Of a stretch of DNA of 64,000 nt, positions 44,855 through 56,050 are shown one piece after another. Every line of letters starts with the position of its first letter. Position 1 is the first letter of the stretch. A program made the position numbers and the translations under genes. This DNA comes from Cordylochernes scorpioides (Eukaryota > Arthropoda > Arachnida > Pseudoscorpiones > Chernetidae): positions 71,055,746 to 71,119,745 of the forward strand of contig CP092875.1 in NCBI GenBank assembly GCA_030710605.1, read 5' to 3'. Below the pieces are notes generated by a model. It saw only the letters and a list, made by a program, of their open reading frames with translations, ran no database searches and had not been told where the DNA came from.

Positions 44855-45720
44855 GGACTGCTTTACAAATGTTGACTTGAGGACATCTTTCATGGTGAAC
44901 CTCAATTGTGGATTTTACTCCAGAAGCCCTGTGATCAACGTGTTAGCTTCTGAACAAGATGTGAGAGGAACTTGAAATGTGTTATTAATAAATATGCGCT
45001 CTATTTCCTCGGTATTCTTGCCAGTAAAAACTGGAATACTTTCTAATAGTTGGAAAATAGTGCATCCCAACGCCCAAAAATCAATTTCAACACCGCAGAG
45101 TTGTTTCAATATTATTTCTGGAGCCATGAAGCCTGTGGTACCTCCTTTATGTGTTATTTTTTTCATTTATTGATGACAACCTCCGAGAATTACCAAAATC
45201 AGTCAATTTGACTACTCCATCTTTGAGTAGAATATTTCCTGGTTTGAGATCTGCATGGATGATATTTTTTTTTTTTTTTTTTTGTGTGAAGATAGTGACA
45301 AGCTGATGCAATCTGGTGTACATAATTTTGGATTAAATTCACATCTATCTCTTCTTCTAAGCAGATATCATAAAGAGATGAGTCACAGCGTTCCATTAGT
45401 ATATACTTAAATTTTTCATCACAGAAATGTTGGAAACATTTTACTATATAAGGGTGGTTCAAAGATTTTAACATCTTTGCCTCATACAGTGCATGTTTAG
45501 TTTTTTTGAAGCCTTACAAGCAAATGTTTCATTTGTTTCGGTATCATGGACTTCGAAACAACATCCATACCCTCCTTTTCCAAGTAGCTTTCCTTTCTCA
45601 TAATTTAATCCTGTTCCTTTATTGGCGATAATTTTATCAACTTGAGAGTACAGTTTATCAGCATCAAGGGAATTAGATTTCTTTGTTCAGACATCTCATC
45701 TATCTTCTTTGTCAACATAT
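44855..45720 (-). pseudogene. PLK-like protein kinase K3, multiply broken
   Basis: Pieces of the same kinase in several frames: lead-in YEKGKLLGKGGYGCCFEV and FACKASKK (about 45630-45500), the frame 45474-45260 with MLKSLNHPYIVKC, MERCDSSLYDICLEE and HYLHTKK, an expanded A/T run (45269-45288) that shifts the frame just before HADLKPGN, and 45166-44915 with FMAPEIILKQLCGVEIDFWALGC. A stop ends the last frame inside the C-lobe. At least three frame changes and one stop, so it is not functional. Confidence 0.85.
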
Positions 45721-45876
45721 CCAGTGATTATTTTCGAATGCATGTCAAATTATCAAAAGGAGTGAGATATTTATAACCCAGGTTCCTGGAGCAAACAAAA
45801 GAAAGGAAAATATATTGATGCAATGAAAAATGTAGTGTTTATTTATCATTCACAAATTAAAATTTTTATATTTATA
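45721..45876. repeat. Upstream flank of kinase K3
   Basis: Short AT-rich flank up to the Helitron insertion; matches 370-530 and 57026-57200. Confidence 0.55.
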
Positions 45877-46376
45877 TCTATATATATATATATATATAAA
45901 TGAATGTATGTGTGTGTGTGTGTCCTTTATGCCTGACCAAACCACTCATTGGAACGCCATGAAACTTTGGGAAGTTATTTAGTATAGTACTGGGAAGGTT
46001 TCTAGCAAATAAAATTTTTGAAATAACTTTTCGCTTAAAAATAATCAAGATAAATATTCTAATTTATCTGTTATAATTCAACAATCTGCTCTAAATATTA
46101 TCATGATGATACGATGATTTTGTAATGTAGAAAATTAGGAAAGACAAAATTCAGGATGACACGGCAATTTATTTGAGACAAGAATAATGATACAATTCCA
46201 AGGCAAGATACTATTCCTTTAACTTCCAATTACCGAGGGAACTAATTAATATTGATTTTATTCAACTTATCGAGTATTTATCAAGGGACCGGGAAAAAAT
46301 GTTAACTTTATCGAGAGATTCGTTAGACAAACCTTTACTCGGGTAAAACCCGGGCGAAGCCGGGTACATCCGCTAG
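45877..46376 (+). mobile_element. Helitron in the K3 spacer
   Basis: 500 bp from TCTATATATATA to hairpin CGGGCGAAGCCGGG, ACATCCG, CTAG. It lies between A (45876) and T (46377). The paralogous spacers at 520-535 and 57190-57200 are uninterrupted, which confirms the boundaries. Same subtype as A7 and 57674-58361. Confidence 0.85.
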
Positions 46377-48305
46377 TATGTGATAAAAATAAATAATATC
46401 GAGTAGAATATGTATTTGTTCTTTTTAAAATCGATGTCTGTAAGTGATGCACGGTTATATTCGGAAATCATTGAGAGTTGATTTTTGGAGTGAATGGTTG
46501 TGGCCTCAAAGGAGCAATAAATACAAAATTTCAGTTCTCTCTATATATGAACTGCATGCAGCTACAAGTAAAAAGACCTGTCAAAATCAATTCTAATTGC
46601 AAGTGCAATGCCAGCGTGCGCTTTTCGTGGCTTTATGTTTCAGCCATTGCCAATTCTGACCTATTTATGATGGGGGTATTTTGATTTTTTAATTATTCTT
46701 ATTCCTTCTAAATAAGCAGTGGAATTTTTATTGATGGTTTGACGATCAATATTTTAAAATAGCTTTAAAATGTACTTGCGCGCATACACAATATTTACAA
46801 ATATGTTCCAATATACAAAGAATTCCAAATAGCATTGCAATTGCGAGTGAGCAAGTATAAATGAAAGCAAAAATATATATAGAAACCTTTGACAAGGCGC
46901 TCTAAATAACTAAAGTAAAAACGGAGGGGTAGGGTGTCAACGTTTATCATATATATTTAAATAAGTGATGAAGAATTCATTGTAGAACCTAATATCTGAT
47001 AATCAATTTCATCTAATTTCATTTATCCTAGGTGTTGAGTTCGAAATATATTAGAAAAACCTCACACATACTTTAATATTTTGATCAATTTTATATAAGG
47101 CATGCAGTCCTTCTAGATTCATACATTGAACGGCCATTCATCTAGTTTAAATATATTTACATATTTTCTCACATATTTACATATATGTTAGAGAAGATGA
47201 GACATGAATAAAAGGGGAAAAAATTAATATTCTGAAATAATATTTTGAAAATATTTTCTACACAAGATTATATATATATATATTATCTTAAAGATATAGG
47301 CTGCCTGGCCGGCATTCATAGTTCTTCAAATTAAAGATACTTCGGCCAGTAATTTTTTTTATTTTCACGACAAAAATCTTTTTTCCTCGTCAGGAGCGAA
47401 CAAAAATTATATAGTACTTCAAAAAAATTTTTTTTTTCAAAATAATCACATTAATAAAATAAAGGGAAATAGAGATAGAATTCCAAAGATGAGTTTGCAA
47501 GGTGTAGATTGTTCGCTTGCTATGTAAGGATATCTTGCTTTTGCTTCCTAATAGTAGAGTCAGACTGTGTTGTGCTGCTTTTGCAATTATCTTTCGGTTC
47601 TTGACTTGTTTATTGGAAGATCAGATGTTCATCGAGGGTGACCCTGAATTAGCGAAGGAAGTCCTTCCATTTTATTAATTCATTACAAATATATTCTATT
47701 GAGTATTTCTTATACGCACAGTATATATATAATTGTTATAGAGGGAATATATATATATTTTAATTAAATTATATGTATATATAATATTTACACTTAATAA
47801 ATGAATAGGGTGGGCGATCTATAAATATGTTCCACGAACCTGGGTTACCTTTATGTTACTACTAAGTGAATAGGTATTAGCAACAAAAAGGTTATGATTT
47901 TTTCTGAAAAAAAGGGCAAAATTTTATTATTAAAATCTATATAGGGAGACCATGATTATTCTGGATAAATGCTTTGGTTTTTTCAAATAAACAGCATGTT
48001 TGTCAATGATGTATGCTTTTAAAAAGGATTCAATTGGGAGTTAATAATTAATATTTATTTGGAAGGTTTGTTACTGAATTCAAAAGAGTAATAATTAAAA
48101 ATTCCAAGTTTCTAGTCATGAATCCCCTTGGGGCCTAAAAACAATCAGAACCTATCTGAAATAATAAATATATTACCATATCAATTGTATCTTTATCATT
48201 TTTTTTCAATTCTCCAAAAATCCTTTTTTTTAAGAAAGGATCTAATCCAGATAAAGAAATTGAACGTATTTTAATCAAGTTGCTCATAACAATTTTGTTT
48301 AAAAT
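46377..48305. repeat. Kinase-unit spacer, K3-K4 (first part)
   Basis: Noncoding; matches 530-1860, 2760-3240 and 9420-9700 in order. A segment near 47280-47460 is unique to this copy (GGCTGCCTGGCCGGCATTC). No credible gene. Confidence 0.65.
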
Positions 48306-49628
48306 ACAAGGTGCGTTCATTAATTTCCAGGACTGCTCTGTATCTTTGAAAAAATAAAACAAATAAAAAAACTAATTTAATATTTTTCAAAATATGCCCC
48401 TCCTGCCTCAATACACCTGTTCCATCTTTTTTACCAATTGTCGAAGCAGGAGATAAAATCACTTTTTGAGAGGTTCCTCAAGGTTGCCTTCGATTCAGCT
48501 TGTATCATATCAACGTTGTCAAATTTCCTTCCTTTTAACTTCATTTTAAATTTAGGATAGAGGAAAAGGTCATTGGGGGCTAAGTCGGGGGAATAGGGTG
48601 GATGAGGGATCTGTATGGTTGAATGCTTGGCCAATAACTGCAAAACAACATGGGCTGTGTGCGGCCGCGCATTATCGACGTGAAGTATCCAGTCATTGTT
48701 TTGCCATCTTTCAGGTCTTTTAAGGCGCACTGCCTCCCTTAAGCGCCTCATTATCCCCCAAATAAACCTCTTGATTAATTGTACGTCGGAAATGAATAAA
48801 TTATTGGTGACCCAAACCATTAATATCAAAAAATGTAACAAGCAATGTTTTGACTTTGGATTTTGTAAATCTTGCCTTTTTGGGTTTCGGTTCCACTCTT
48901 TCAATCCATTGGCTGGATTGACGTTTGGTTTCCGTGTCATACTGATACACCCATGTCTCATCCCCGGTGATGATTTTTTGCATCCATTCTGGATCGGTCC
49001 GAGTCATTTCAACCATGTTTTTGCAGACATCCATTCTAACCTCCTTTTGTTCCTCTGTTAGAATCCGGGGAACAATTTTGAAGACGTCCGGATCATGTCC
49101 AAATCTTTTGTTACTATTTGATGACACAGTCCTACAGATAGTTCAGTCTCTGAAAATAAGTCTTTAATAGATATTCGTCTGTTAGTGTGATTAATTCCTT
49201 TATTTTGAGCTTGTTTTCCTCGCAACGTAATGATCTTGGACCCCCAGTATGCTGATCATCGTTTACCTTTTCCCGACCTTTTAGGAAGCGTGAACACCAT
49301 TCAAAAGTTCTTGAACGGGATAAAGCTGCATCGCCAAAAGCTTCTTTAATCAATTCATACGTCTCAGTAGCACTTTTTTTTCAATTTAAAACAAAACTTA
49401 ATGCAGATTCTCTGCTCTTCGAAAATGGCCATTTTAAAATTAGAAATGCGAACCTTACAAGGAAGTTGTTTTGTTCTATTTTTAGATCGGCGCGTGCGCC
49501 ACGAGACTCGTGCTTTCAGTCAGATGTGGTCGAATGTCCAATATTTAACTCTGTATAAAAAAAAATTCTTTAGCTTTTTAATTTATTTTATTTTTTAACC
49601 AGTCCTGGAAATTAATGAACGCACCTTG
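48306..49628 (-). mobile_element. Mariner transposon, 1323 bp, inactive
   Basis: Terminal inverted repeats of 28-29 bp starting CAAGGTGCGTTCATTAATTT at both ends, flanked by TA (48304-48305 and 49629-49630). The length is typical for mariner. It encodes a transposase on the minus strand that is broken. Confidence 0.9.
48431..49353 (-). pseudogene. Mariner transposase, frameshifted
   Basis: Cut-and-paste transposase in three frames: 49353-49132 (helix-turn-helix end: EAFGDAALSRSRTFEWCSRF, GGPRS), 49127-48801 (ITGDETWVYQYD, the first catalytic Asp) and 48961-48431 (WILHVDNARPHTA, second Asp; SPDLAPNDLFLYPKFK, third Asp). The spacing between the last two is 34 residues, the D34D signature of mariner. 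At least two frame changes, plus stops, make it non-functional. A further N-terminal piece extends toward 49450. Confidence 0.9.
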
Positions 49629-50461
49629 TATGTCCATTTAAAAATTGTTCTAAATAAATGAAATGCCATCGAGAGTGGGAAAGTAGAAAAAATAGCTGAG
49701 ATAATCAAATTTATATAAAACGCTTTTAAATTACATAAATGCGGGGGTAGATAGGTCGATGTTACATCGATTGAATAGATAAAATTATTATTTGTAACTT
49801 TAAACCTTGATAATCATTTTTTTCATATCAATTAGTAGTTATAGAAAAATTCAAACAGAAAACTATATAGACTGACTTATACAGACTGATAGTTATATAG
49901 ACTGATTTTGATACTAAAATATTTTAAATAAATATAAGAACTCTGGCTGTTATTCTTGACCTGTTCTTAAAACGGGCTAATGTTCTAGTTTTCAAAATAT
50001 TTCGATCATGTTGAAGATTTGAAATTTTGAACTTTCACTCAAACTTGATGACGATGCTAATGTACAACATTTCTGGATTCTAGACAGTCGTTAAATATAC
50101 AATGTCGAGAACAGAAATGCTGATATCTAGAGAGAGAGAGAAACAAAATAATTATTTATAAAACAAATATATTTTTAAGAGAGGAGTAAAAGTAAACTGA
50201 AATTTCTTTACCAAAGAAACGCATTGAGAAAGGGATAAAAATCAAATAAGAGATAATAAATCCGAGATTCAAACAAATAATGTATAATACAAAGGAGAAA
50301 ACATTTTTTGAATAAAAATTATATTTTGAACACATATAATATAGATGGATAATTACTAGAACAAAAATGAGATTGTATGGTGACGGGGCTCATCATATAT
50401 AGCCTCATAGTCAAAACTTAAGGTAGTTGTACCGTTTAGCATCTACATCGGGATACAGAAT
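49629..50461. repeat. Kinase-unit spacer, K3-K4 (second part)
   Basis: Noncoding; matches 43730-44345. It carries the empty site of the MITE at 43974-44154. Confidence 0.65.
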
Positions 50462-50466
50462 ATAGC

Positions 50467-50591
50467 TGTTGGAAAAGAAGGAGTTCGCAGCAGCCAATGG
50501 GAGGCCGACGGAAGGGGGCTACGGGGATGCAGCGGTTGAAATGGGAGGAACAAGGTTCGTGAGTAAACTCAGTGGCGGTGAAAACTCAATA
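50467..50591 (+). repeat. 5' LTR of the BEL/Pao element, internally deleted
   Basis: 125 bp versus 380 bp for the 3' LTR. The first 88 and last 25 or so bases match; the middle is missing, which removes most of any promoter. Confidence 0.85.
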
Positions 50592-50704
50592 TTTTTGGCA
50601 TCCCAGCCGGGACTGTTGAAGGTAAATTCTAGAAGAAAAAAAAAAGCATTATGAGCTGACCATTTTGGAACTCGCTAGCTAACCCTACTTGCCGCTTTGT
50701 TTAC

Positions 50705-50842
50705 ATGATGGCAGAAGAATTAATTCTACGTTTAAAAAAGAAGCGTGCTATTAAAAGATCATATTTAACGAAAACATGCAATAAGATTGAAAGTGGACTT
50801 GACACGTTAATGAGAATTGAACTTGAAGAATTATTAGAATAA
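50705..50842 (+). pseudogene. BEL/Pao Gag N-terminus, cut by a stop
   Basis: A 45-codon frame, basic and helical (LRLKKKRAIKRSYLTKTCN), as usual for the start of Pao Gag (DUF1759). It ends at a TAA, and coding resumes in other frames until the long frame at 51057. Confidence 0.6.
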
Positions 50843-51056
50843 TTGAATGAGAATCATTTAACGAACTTAAATTAGTTGATCACGAAATAGAAACACTTCT
50901 TGAAACTGACGATTTAGAGAGGGAATTACAAGGCGTAGAGGAATATCGCGAGAGAAATATATTACTTGGAGATTTAGGGCAAATAAAACGATTCGCCAAT
51001 CAGATTTTAATGGCGAAAATATATCGAATTCGAACTCACGAATAGATGAAAATGAA

Positions 51057-52139
51057 ATGAGACATTATGTACCTTCCTGCACGACTGTGAAGCTTCCGAA
51101 ATTGATGATATCGAAATTTTATGGAAACTTTAGTGAATGGCTGACGTTCTGGAATTCTTTTGATGCAGCTATTCACCAGAACAACTCACTGAACCCGATC
51201 GATAAATTTAACTATCTGAAGTCACATCTCGGCGGAACTGCACTAAACACAGTCGAAGGTTTCGCTTTATCTGCGGACAATTATGAGAAAGCTATAAAAT
51301 TGCTTAAAGACAGATTTGGGCGAGAAGACATTTTGATTAGCCGACATATGAACAATTTGTTGTCAATGAGACCACTCAAAATGTCAAGCGATGTAAGAAC
51401 CTTCCGCGGACTTTTTGACAACCTTTCTTTTCAAATAAGAAGTCTCGAGTCACTAAACGTGTCCATTGATGTTTACGGACAACTGTTGTGTCCGATAATA
51501 ATAAAGCTTCTACCTGACGACCTTAATTTGGAGTTGAACAAAGAACTCCCGACAGGTTACATAATTAATGACTTGATTACCTTTCTAGAAAAACAATTAA
51601 CTGCACGGGAGAAGAGTTTTAGAAACGAAATCGGTAACGGGAATGAATCAACTTCTAAACCTAATTTAGTAAACAAACATCCTAAGACCAGATTCTACAA
51701 TGAAAAACCAATTGCGACAGCTTCAGAACTTTTGAATTCAGTTCACAAATCGAATGAATGTGTATTTTGTGGTAAAGACAACCATGGAAGCCCTAAGTGT
51801 GACTTTGCCGCTAATTTGAGTTTAAACGAAAAGAGATCACTTATGAGGAAAAAAGGTGTTTGTTATAAATGTCTTCGGCCTTCTCATTTAAGTAAATTTT
51901 GCAGAAATGTAGTCCGTTGTTCGATCTGCAACATGTCTTCCCACCTGGATGTCATGTGCATAAAACGGATTTTAGATCGAGGTGGATCTTCTAAGTCTCC
52001 AACGGTGCAGGAAGAAACTCTCGCCAACTTATCAACCTCCCCAGACGTCTTGTTACCTACTTTGAGAGTGACCCTCAAAGGAAACAGAACGGAGAAGACG
52101 GCACGGGCTATAATAGACACCGGATCCCAAAGATCATAA
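51057..52139 (+). pseudogene. gag: BEL/Pao Gag and start of protease
   Basis: A 360-codon frame lacking the true Gag start. Residues 10-200 form the DUF1759 capsid-like domain (KLMISKFYGNFSEWLTFWNS; LLSMRPLKMSSDVRTFRGLF). Zinc knuckles follow near residues 235-300 (CVFCGKDNHGSPKC, CYKCLRPSHLSKFC, CSICNMSSHLDVMC). The frame ends in the protease active site DTGSQRS, where a frame change produces a stop. Parts before the ATG are in frame fragments from 50705. Would form particles in an intact element. Confidence 0.8.
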
Positions 52140-52156
52140 TTTTACATAGCACAGCA

Positions 52157-52789
52157 ATGGAAATGGAATACGAACAATCTAGGAGAGAGTTCTTCCGGCA
52201 TTCCTTGTTTGGAGGATCGAGTACCGACGTAGTTGAACATGAGGTCTATACCATTCATTTATCTGACATCAATAATTCCTATCGCTGTGAGTTTGAAGCA
52301 TTAGGTCAACCCCTTATCTGTGGAAGCATACCTCCGGTGTGTCCTAGATCATTTTTAGAAGAGAGTGAAGAACTTAACGTGTATGATTTGATGAGAGACC
52401 GTATAGAAGTCCTTATAGGGGCGGACATCGCCGGGAGATTGCTAACTGACGATCAGAGAAGAATCTCATCTGGACTTGTGGCAATCCGTACCAAACTAGG
52501 ATGGACTGTGATGGGAAAGATTCCTCCAACGGAGGTGAGAGCTGACACCAGCTCCCTTTGCGTGACCACACTTCTATCTTCGGATCAAGAAAACATGTGG
52601 AAATTAGATGCATTTGGAGTCTCTGACGCGGAGGTTGAGAAGAAGACTCAGTCATTACAAGCTGAAATGGAGGAACATTTCGCTCACACCACGACGAGAG
52701 ATATTGAGGGGTGCTATGAGGTATCTCTACCCTGGGTGCAAGACAAGGAAAGGATTCCTACGAATAGAGACACACATACTGACAATTAG
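52157..52789 (+). pseudogene. BEL/Pao protease remainder (DUF1758) and linker to RT
   Basis: Continues the protease domain in another frame: IEVLIGADIAGRLLTDDQRR and LVAIRTKLGWTVMGKIP are hallmark DUF1758 motifs. Then comes the WKLDAFGVSD linker that normally precedes RT. The RT palm (YxDD box) is missing; a deletion of roughly 1 kb joins this region to the sequence at about 52760. Confidence 0.8.
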
Positions 52790-53660
52790 TTTGGAAGATT
52801 TTGAATTAATTGGACCAACCACCAAGAGAAAAGTACTTTCAATTGCGAGCAAGATATTTGATCAATTAGGAGTTGCTTGTCCTGTGACTTTAATTCCCAA
52901 GCTGATATAAAGGAAACTTGGATACAGAAGTTGACATGGGACGAAGTCCTACCTGGATGTTTAGTACCAAGATTTTGAAAGTGGTTTAGCAAACTGAAAC
53001 ACTTGCCTAACATAGAAATTCCTAGATGGCTCTGTTTTAAGGACTTCTATGTAGAGAAAACCACTCTCCACATCTTTTGCGACGCCAGTCAGTTTGCCTA
53101 TGCAACCTGTATTTTCATCCGCATTGAAAAGGAAGATAGAGTGGAAATCCAATTAATACAGGCTCGAACACGAGTAGCGCCACTGAAGAAACTCACCATC
53201 CCAAGATTGGAGCTTTTGGCTTGTCTGATTGGAGCTCGTTTGGCAGCTAACGTCATACAATATCTGGAATTTGAGGAAATTCCAAGATTTTATTAGACCG
53301 ATTCGACCAATGCTCTCGGTTGGATCCAAAGGGAAGACAACTGGGCAGCCTTTGTGATGAACCGTGTTAAGGAAATTCATAATCTTAGCTCCCCCGAATC
53401 TTGGCGCCACATACCAGGCCGATTAAACCCGGCAGGCTTCCCATCTCGGGGAGTTTCAGCAGAAACACTTGAGGAGACAAGATGGTGGGAGGGACCTGCA
53501 TGGTTAAAGGTATCTCAAGAAGAGTGGCCCAAATCAACCATTATCCCTGATTTGGAGATTGTTTATTCTGAAAGGCGCAAGACCATCCTGAACACCTTGT
53601 GTACGACAAGAGAAAATGGAAATTTATTTGAGCGTTATTCCCATTTTTTGATAATAGTAT
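52760..53660 (+). pseudogene. BEL/Pao A17 peptidase-like and RNase H region
   Basis: Three overlapping frames. ISLEDFELIGPTTKRKVLSI and SKIFDQLGVACPVTL mark the start of the Pao peptidase_A17 family. LHIFCDASQFAYATCIF and PRLELLACLIGARLA are RNase H-like motifs. SWRHIPGRLNPAGFPSRGVS is the conserved RNase H-integrase linker. At least three frame changes or stops (for example TAG at about 53296). Confidence 0.8.
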
Positions 53661-53857
53661 GAATTACCGCCTGGATATACAGATTCTTCAACAACGCCAA
53701 GATTGATAGAAGAAAGATAATTTCAGAAGATCTCAGTACAGAAGAAATCACTAAGTCAGAAATAGTACTGATGAGACTTTTCCAGAGAGAATCGTTTTCA
53801 GGACATGAATATAAGAAACTACAAGGCTTTAAGTAGCTAGTAGACTCTTCAGGGATT

Positions 53858-55406
53858 TTGAGAATAAAAACTAAAATTTGCAGAAGAGAAGATTTCGCTA
53901 ATTTTAGAATGCCCATTTTATTGCCCTCAGATCACTTCTTGGTCTCTTTGCTCATCAGGTGGAACCATGAAACCCACGGGCACGCCGGTCTACAAACTCT
54001 CCTCGGTATTCTGAGAGAAAACTATTGGATACTAAGATCCAGGAAAACCGTCAAGATGATCATCAATCAATGCATTCGCTGTAAACGATTTACCGCGACA
54101 CCAGCTACCGTCGAATCAACATCATTACCAGAAGACAGAGTACGAGATGCTGCAGTTTCCGAAATAGTAGGAGTTGATCTAACCGGACATCTTATCTTAA
54201 AGAATAAGAAGAAAGCATGGATTGCCATCTTCACATGCGCAGTGTATAGAGGAGTTCATCTGGAACTTGTGATATCTTTGTCTATGGAAGCCTTCCTCCC
54301 AAGCTTTCTGCCGATTTATTGCTCGAAGAGGCCGACCATTGATTGTGTATTCGGATAATGGGACTAATTTCAAAGGCATGGCTAATACTTTAAATAAGAT
54401 TGGTTTTTCGAGATTAAAATGTGATCTCACATTGAAAAACATCACCTGGAAATTCATACCGCCTGGTGCTCCTTGGTGGGGTGGATGGTGGGAGCGTTTG
54501 ATTGGAATGATGAAACAATTGCTCTTTAGGATTCTCGGTCAAACCTCCTTGGGATATGAAGAACTGTCCACGGTAATGTGTGACGTCGAAAGCTTGATGA
54601 ACACACGCCCTCTGACCTACCTAACTGAAGAAAGTGAGGATCTCGCTCCAATGACACCTTCGTTGTTCTTACATGATGTCAGAGAGGTTGGCGTACCAGA
54701 CCTGGACTTGATTGATAACCAGACCCTCTCCCGCAAATATCAATATATCAAACGTGTACGAGAAGATCTTAGAGAACGATTTCGTATTGAATATTTTAGA
54801 TTCCTGAGACAAGAAACGAGACGCCTGAAGACTACCATACCATTGAAGGTGGGAGACATGGTGCTCATTGGACAAGAGAGTTTAAAGAGACTATACTGGC
54901 CGTTAGCCAGAATAATCCAACTCTATCCAGGAAAAGACGGACTTGTGAGGGTTGCGAAAGTGAAAACTTCATCAGGTGATAAAATACGACCTATTCAAAA
55001 ACTCTACAATTTAGAGATAACGCCCGAGATGAGATGTCGAGACCCTCTAACGGAGAGATCTCCCACACAAGAAGTTCGATTGACAACTGAAGAGGACCCT
55101 TTGATTTCACAACAAGAGCAACATCACATTGAAACCCCGAATGTTGTGTCAAGTTACGGACGACACATCAATAGACCCAACCGATTGGATCTGCTGAACT
55201 TTTCCTTTCCATGTTTGAGTCGTCGAGGCGACAACTCAAAGGTGGGAGAAATGTTGGAAAAGAAGGAGTTCGCAGCAGCCAATGGGAGGCCGACGGAAGG
55301 GGGCTACGGGGATGCGGCGGTTGAAATGGGAGGAACAAAGAAAAAAAGAAGAACATGTAAACAACTTTCGAAAACGAGAATTCGCCCTGATCCCCGATTC
55401 TTTTAG
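53858..55406 (+). pseudogene. BEL/Pao integrase and DUF5641 region
   Basis: H2C2 zinc domain (HETHGHAGLQTLL, CIRCKRF), catalytic core with Asp in VGVDLTG, then a frame change at 54320-54345, Asp in VYSDNGTNF and Glu in WWERLIG, so all three catalytic acids are visible. DUF5641 follows (GDMVLIGQESLKRLYWPLAR). The last 50 codons run into the 3' LTR. Integrates the cDNA in intact elements. Only one frame break in the core, so it is the best-preserved enzyme of this copy. Confidence 0.85.
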
Positions 55407-55631
55407 TGTAAATATTCAAATATATAATCAATTAAATAATACTTTCTTATTTTCTTAATTTATAATAAATATAATTTTCCCTCCTGTTTTCGTCATACAT
55501 TTTAAAAGTTTTATAAACAGCGACACCACAATTTTGAACCTTCAACCCCGCCGACCAGAATAGAGGTGAGTGACTCCCTCTATAGAGCTTAGATCGTCGT
55601 CACAACACAGAGTGGCGGTGAAAACTCAATA
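55252..55631 (+). repeat. 3' LTR of the BEL/Pao element
   Basis: 380 bp, with TGTTGGAAAAG start and AAAACTCAATA end, followed by the ATAGC duplication. Confidence 0.85.
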
Positions 55632-55636
55632 ATAGC

Positions 55637-56050
55637 TATGGAAGATATTTGATACACAGTAACCTTTATTGATGACTTACGAGAAAACCAAGTGTGAACA
55701 AAATTGCCTATGTATCCTTCAAAAAAACGAAGAGCGGATCTTTGAGTGTATATTCATAAAATAATCAAATTATTCATAGTGAAACATTTTAATAGCTTGA
55801 AAATAAGGTGCTTAACGTTAATATACTGTATATTAGATAGAGTTTTGAAATATTAGAAATCATTTTTAATATTTTTATTTATTATGGAAAACATTTTATA
55901 GTTCTTAGGGGTTGTGGCTTTCTGAACTTGTAATATAGGCCTTGTTATATGTGAATAAAGATATTACAAAAATTGAATGAATATTTTTATTAATTTCAAA
56001 ATTATACAATCAAAGAATATAAAAGGTATTTTCAATAATATATACAATTC
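55637..56050. repeat. Downstream flank of kinase K4
   Basis: Noncoding; matches 44345-44854 and 33890-34381. Contains a TTATTAATTTCAAAA-rich stretch just after the gene, which is a plausible 3' end region but no clear poly(A) signal was singled out. Confidence 0.6.

Larger units (their letters stand above)
50467..55631 (+). mobile_element. BEL/Pao LTR retrotransposon, 5.2 kb, defective
   Basis: LTRs at 50467-50591 and 55252-55631, both starting TGTTGGAAAAG and ending AAAACTCAATA, flanked by the 5-bp target duplication ATAGC (50462-50466 and 55632-55636). The 5' LTR is followed by a TGGCATCCCAGCCGGG primer-site-like sequence. The 3' LTR is preceded by a purine tract (AAAGGTGGGAGAA). Order: Gag, protease, A17/RNase H-like region, integrase, DUF5641. 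The RT core is deleted and several frames are broken. Confidence 0.9.
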
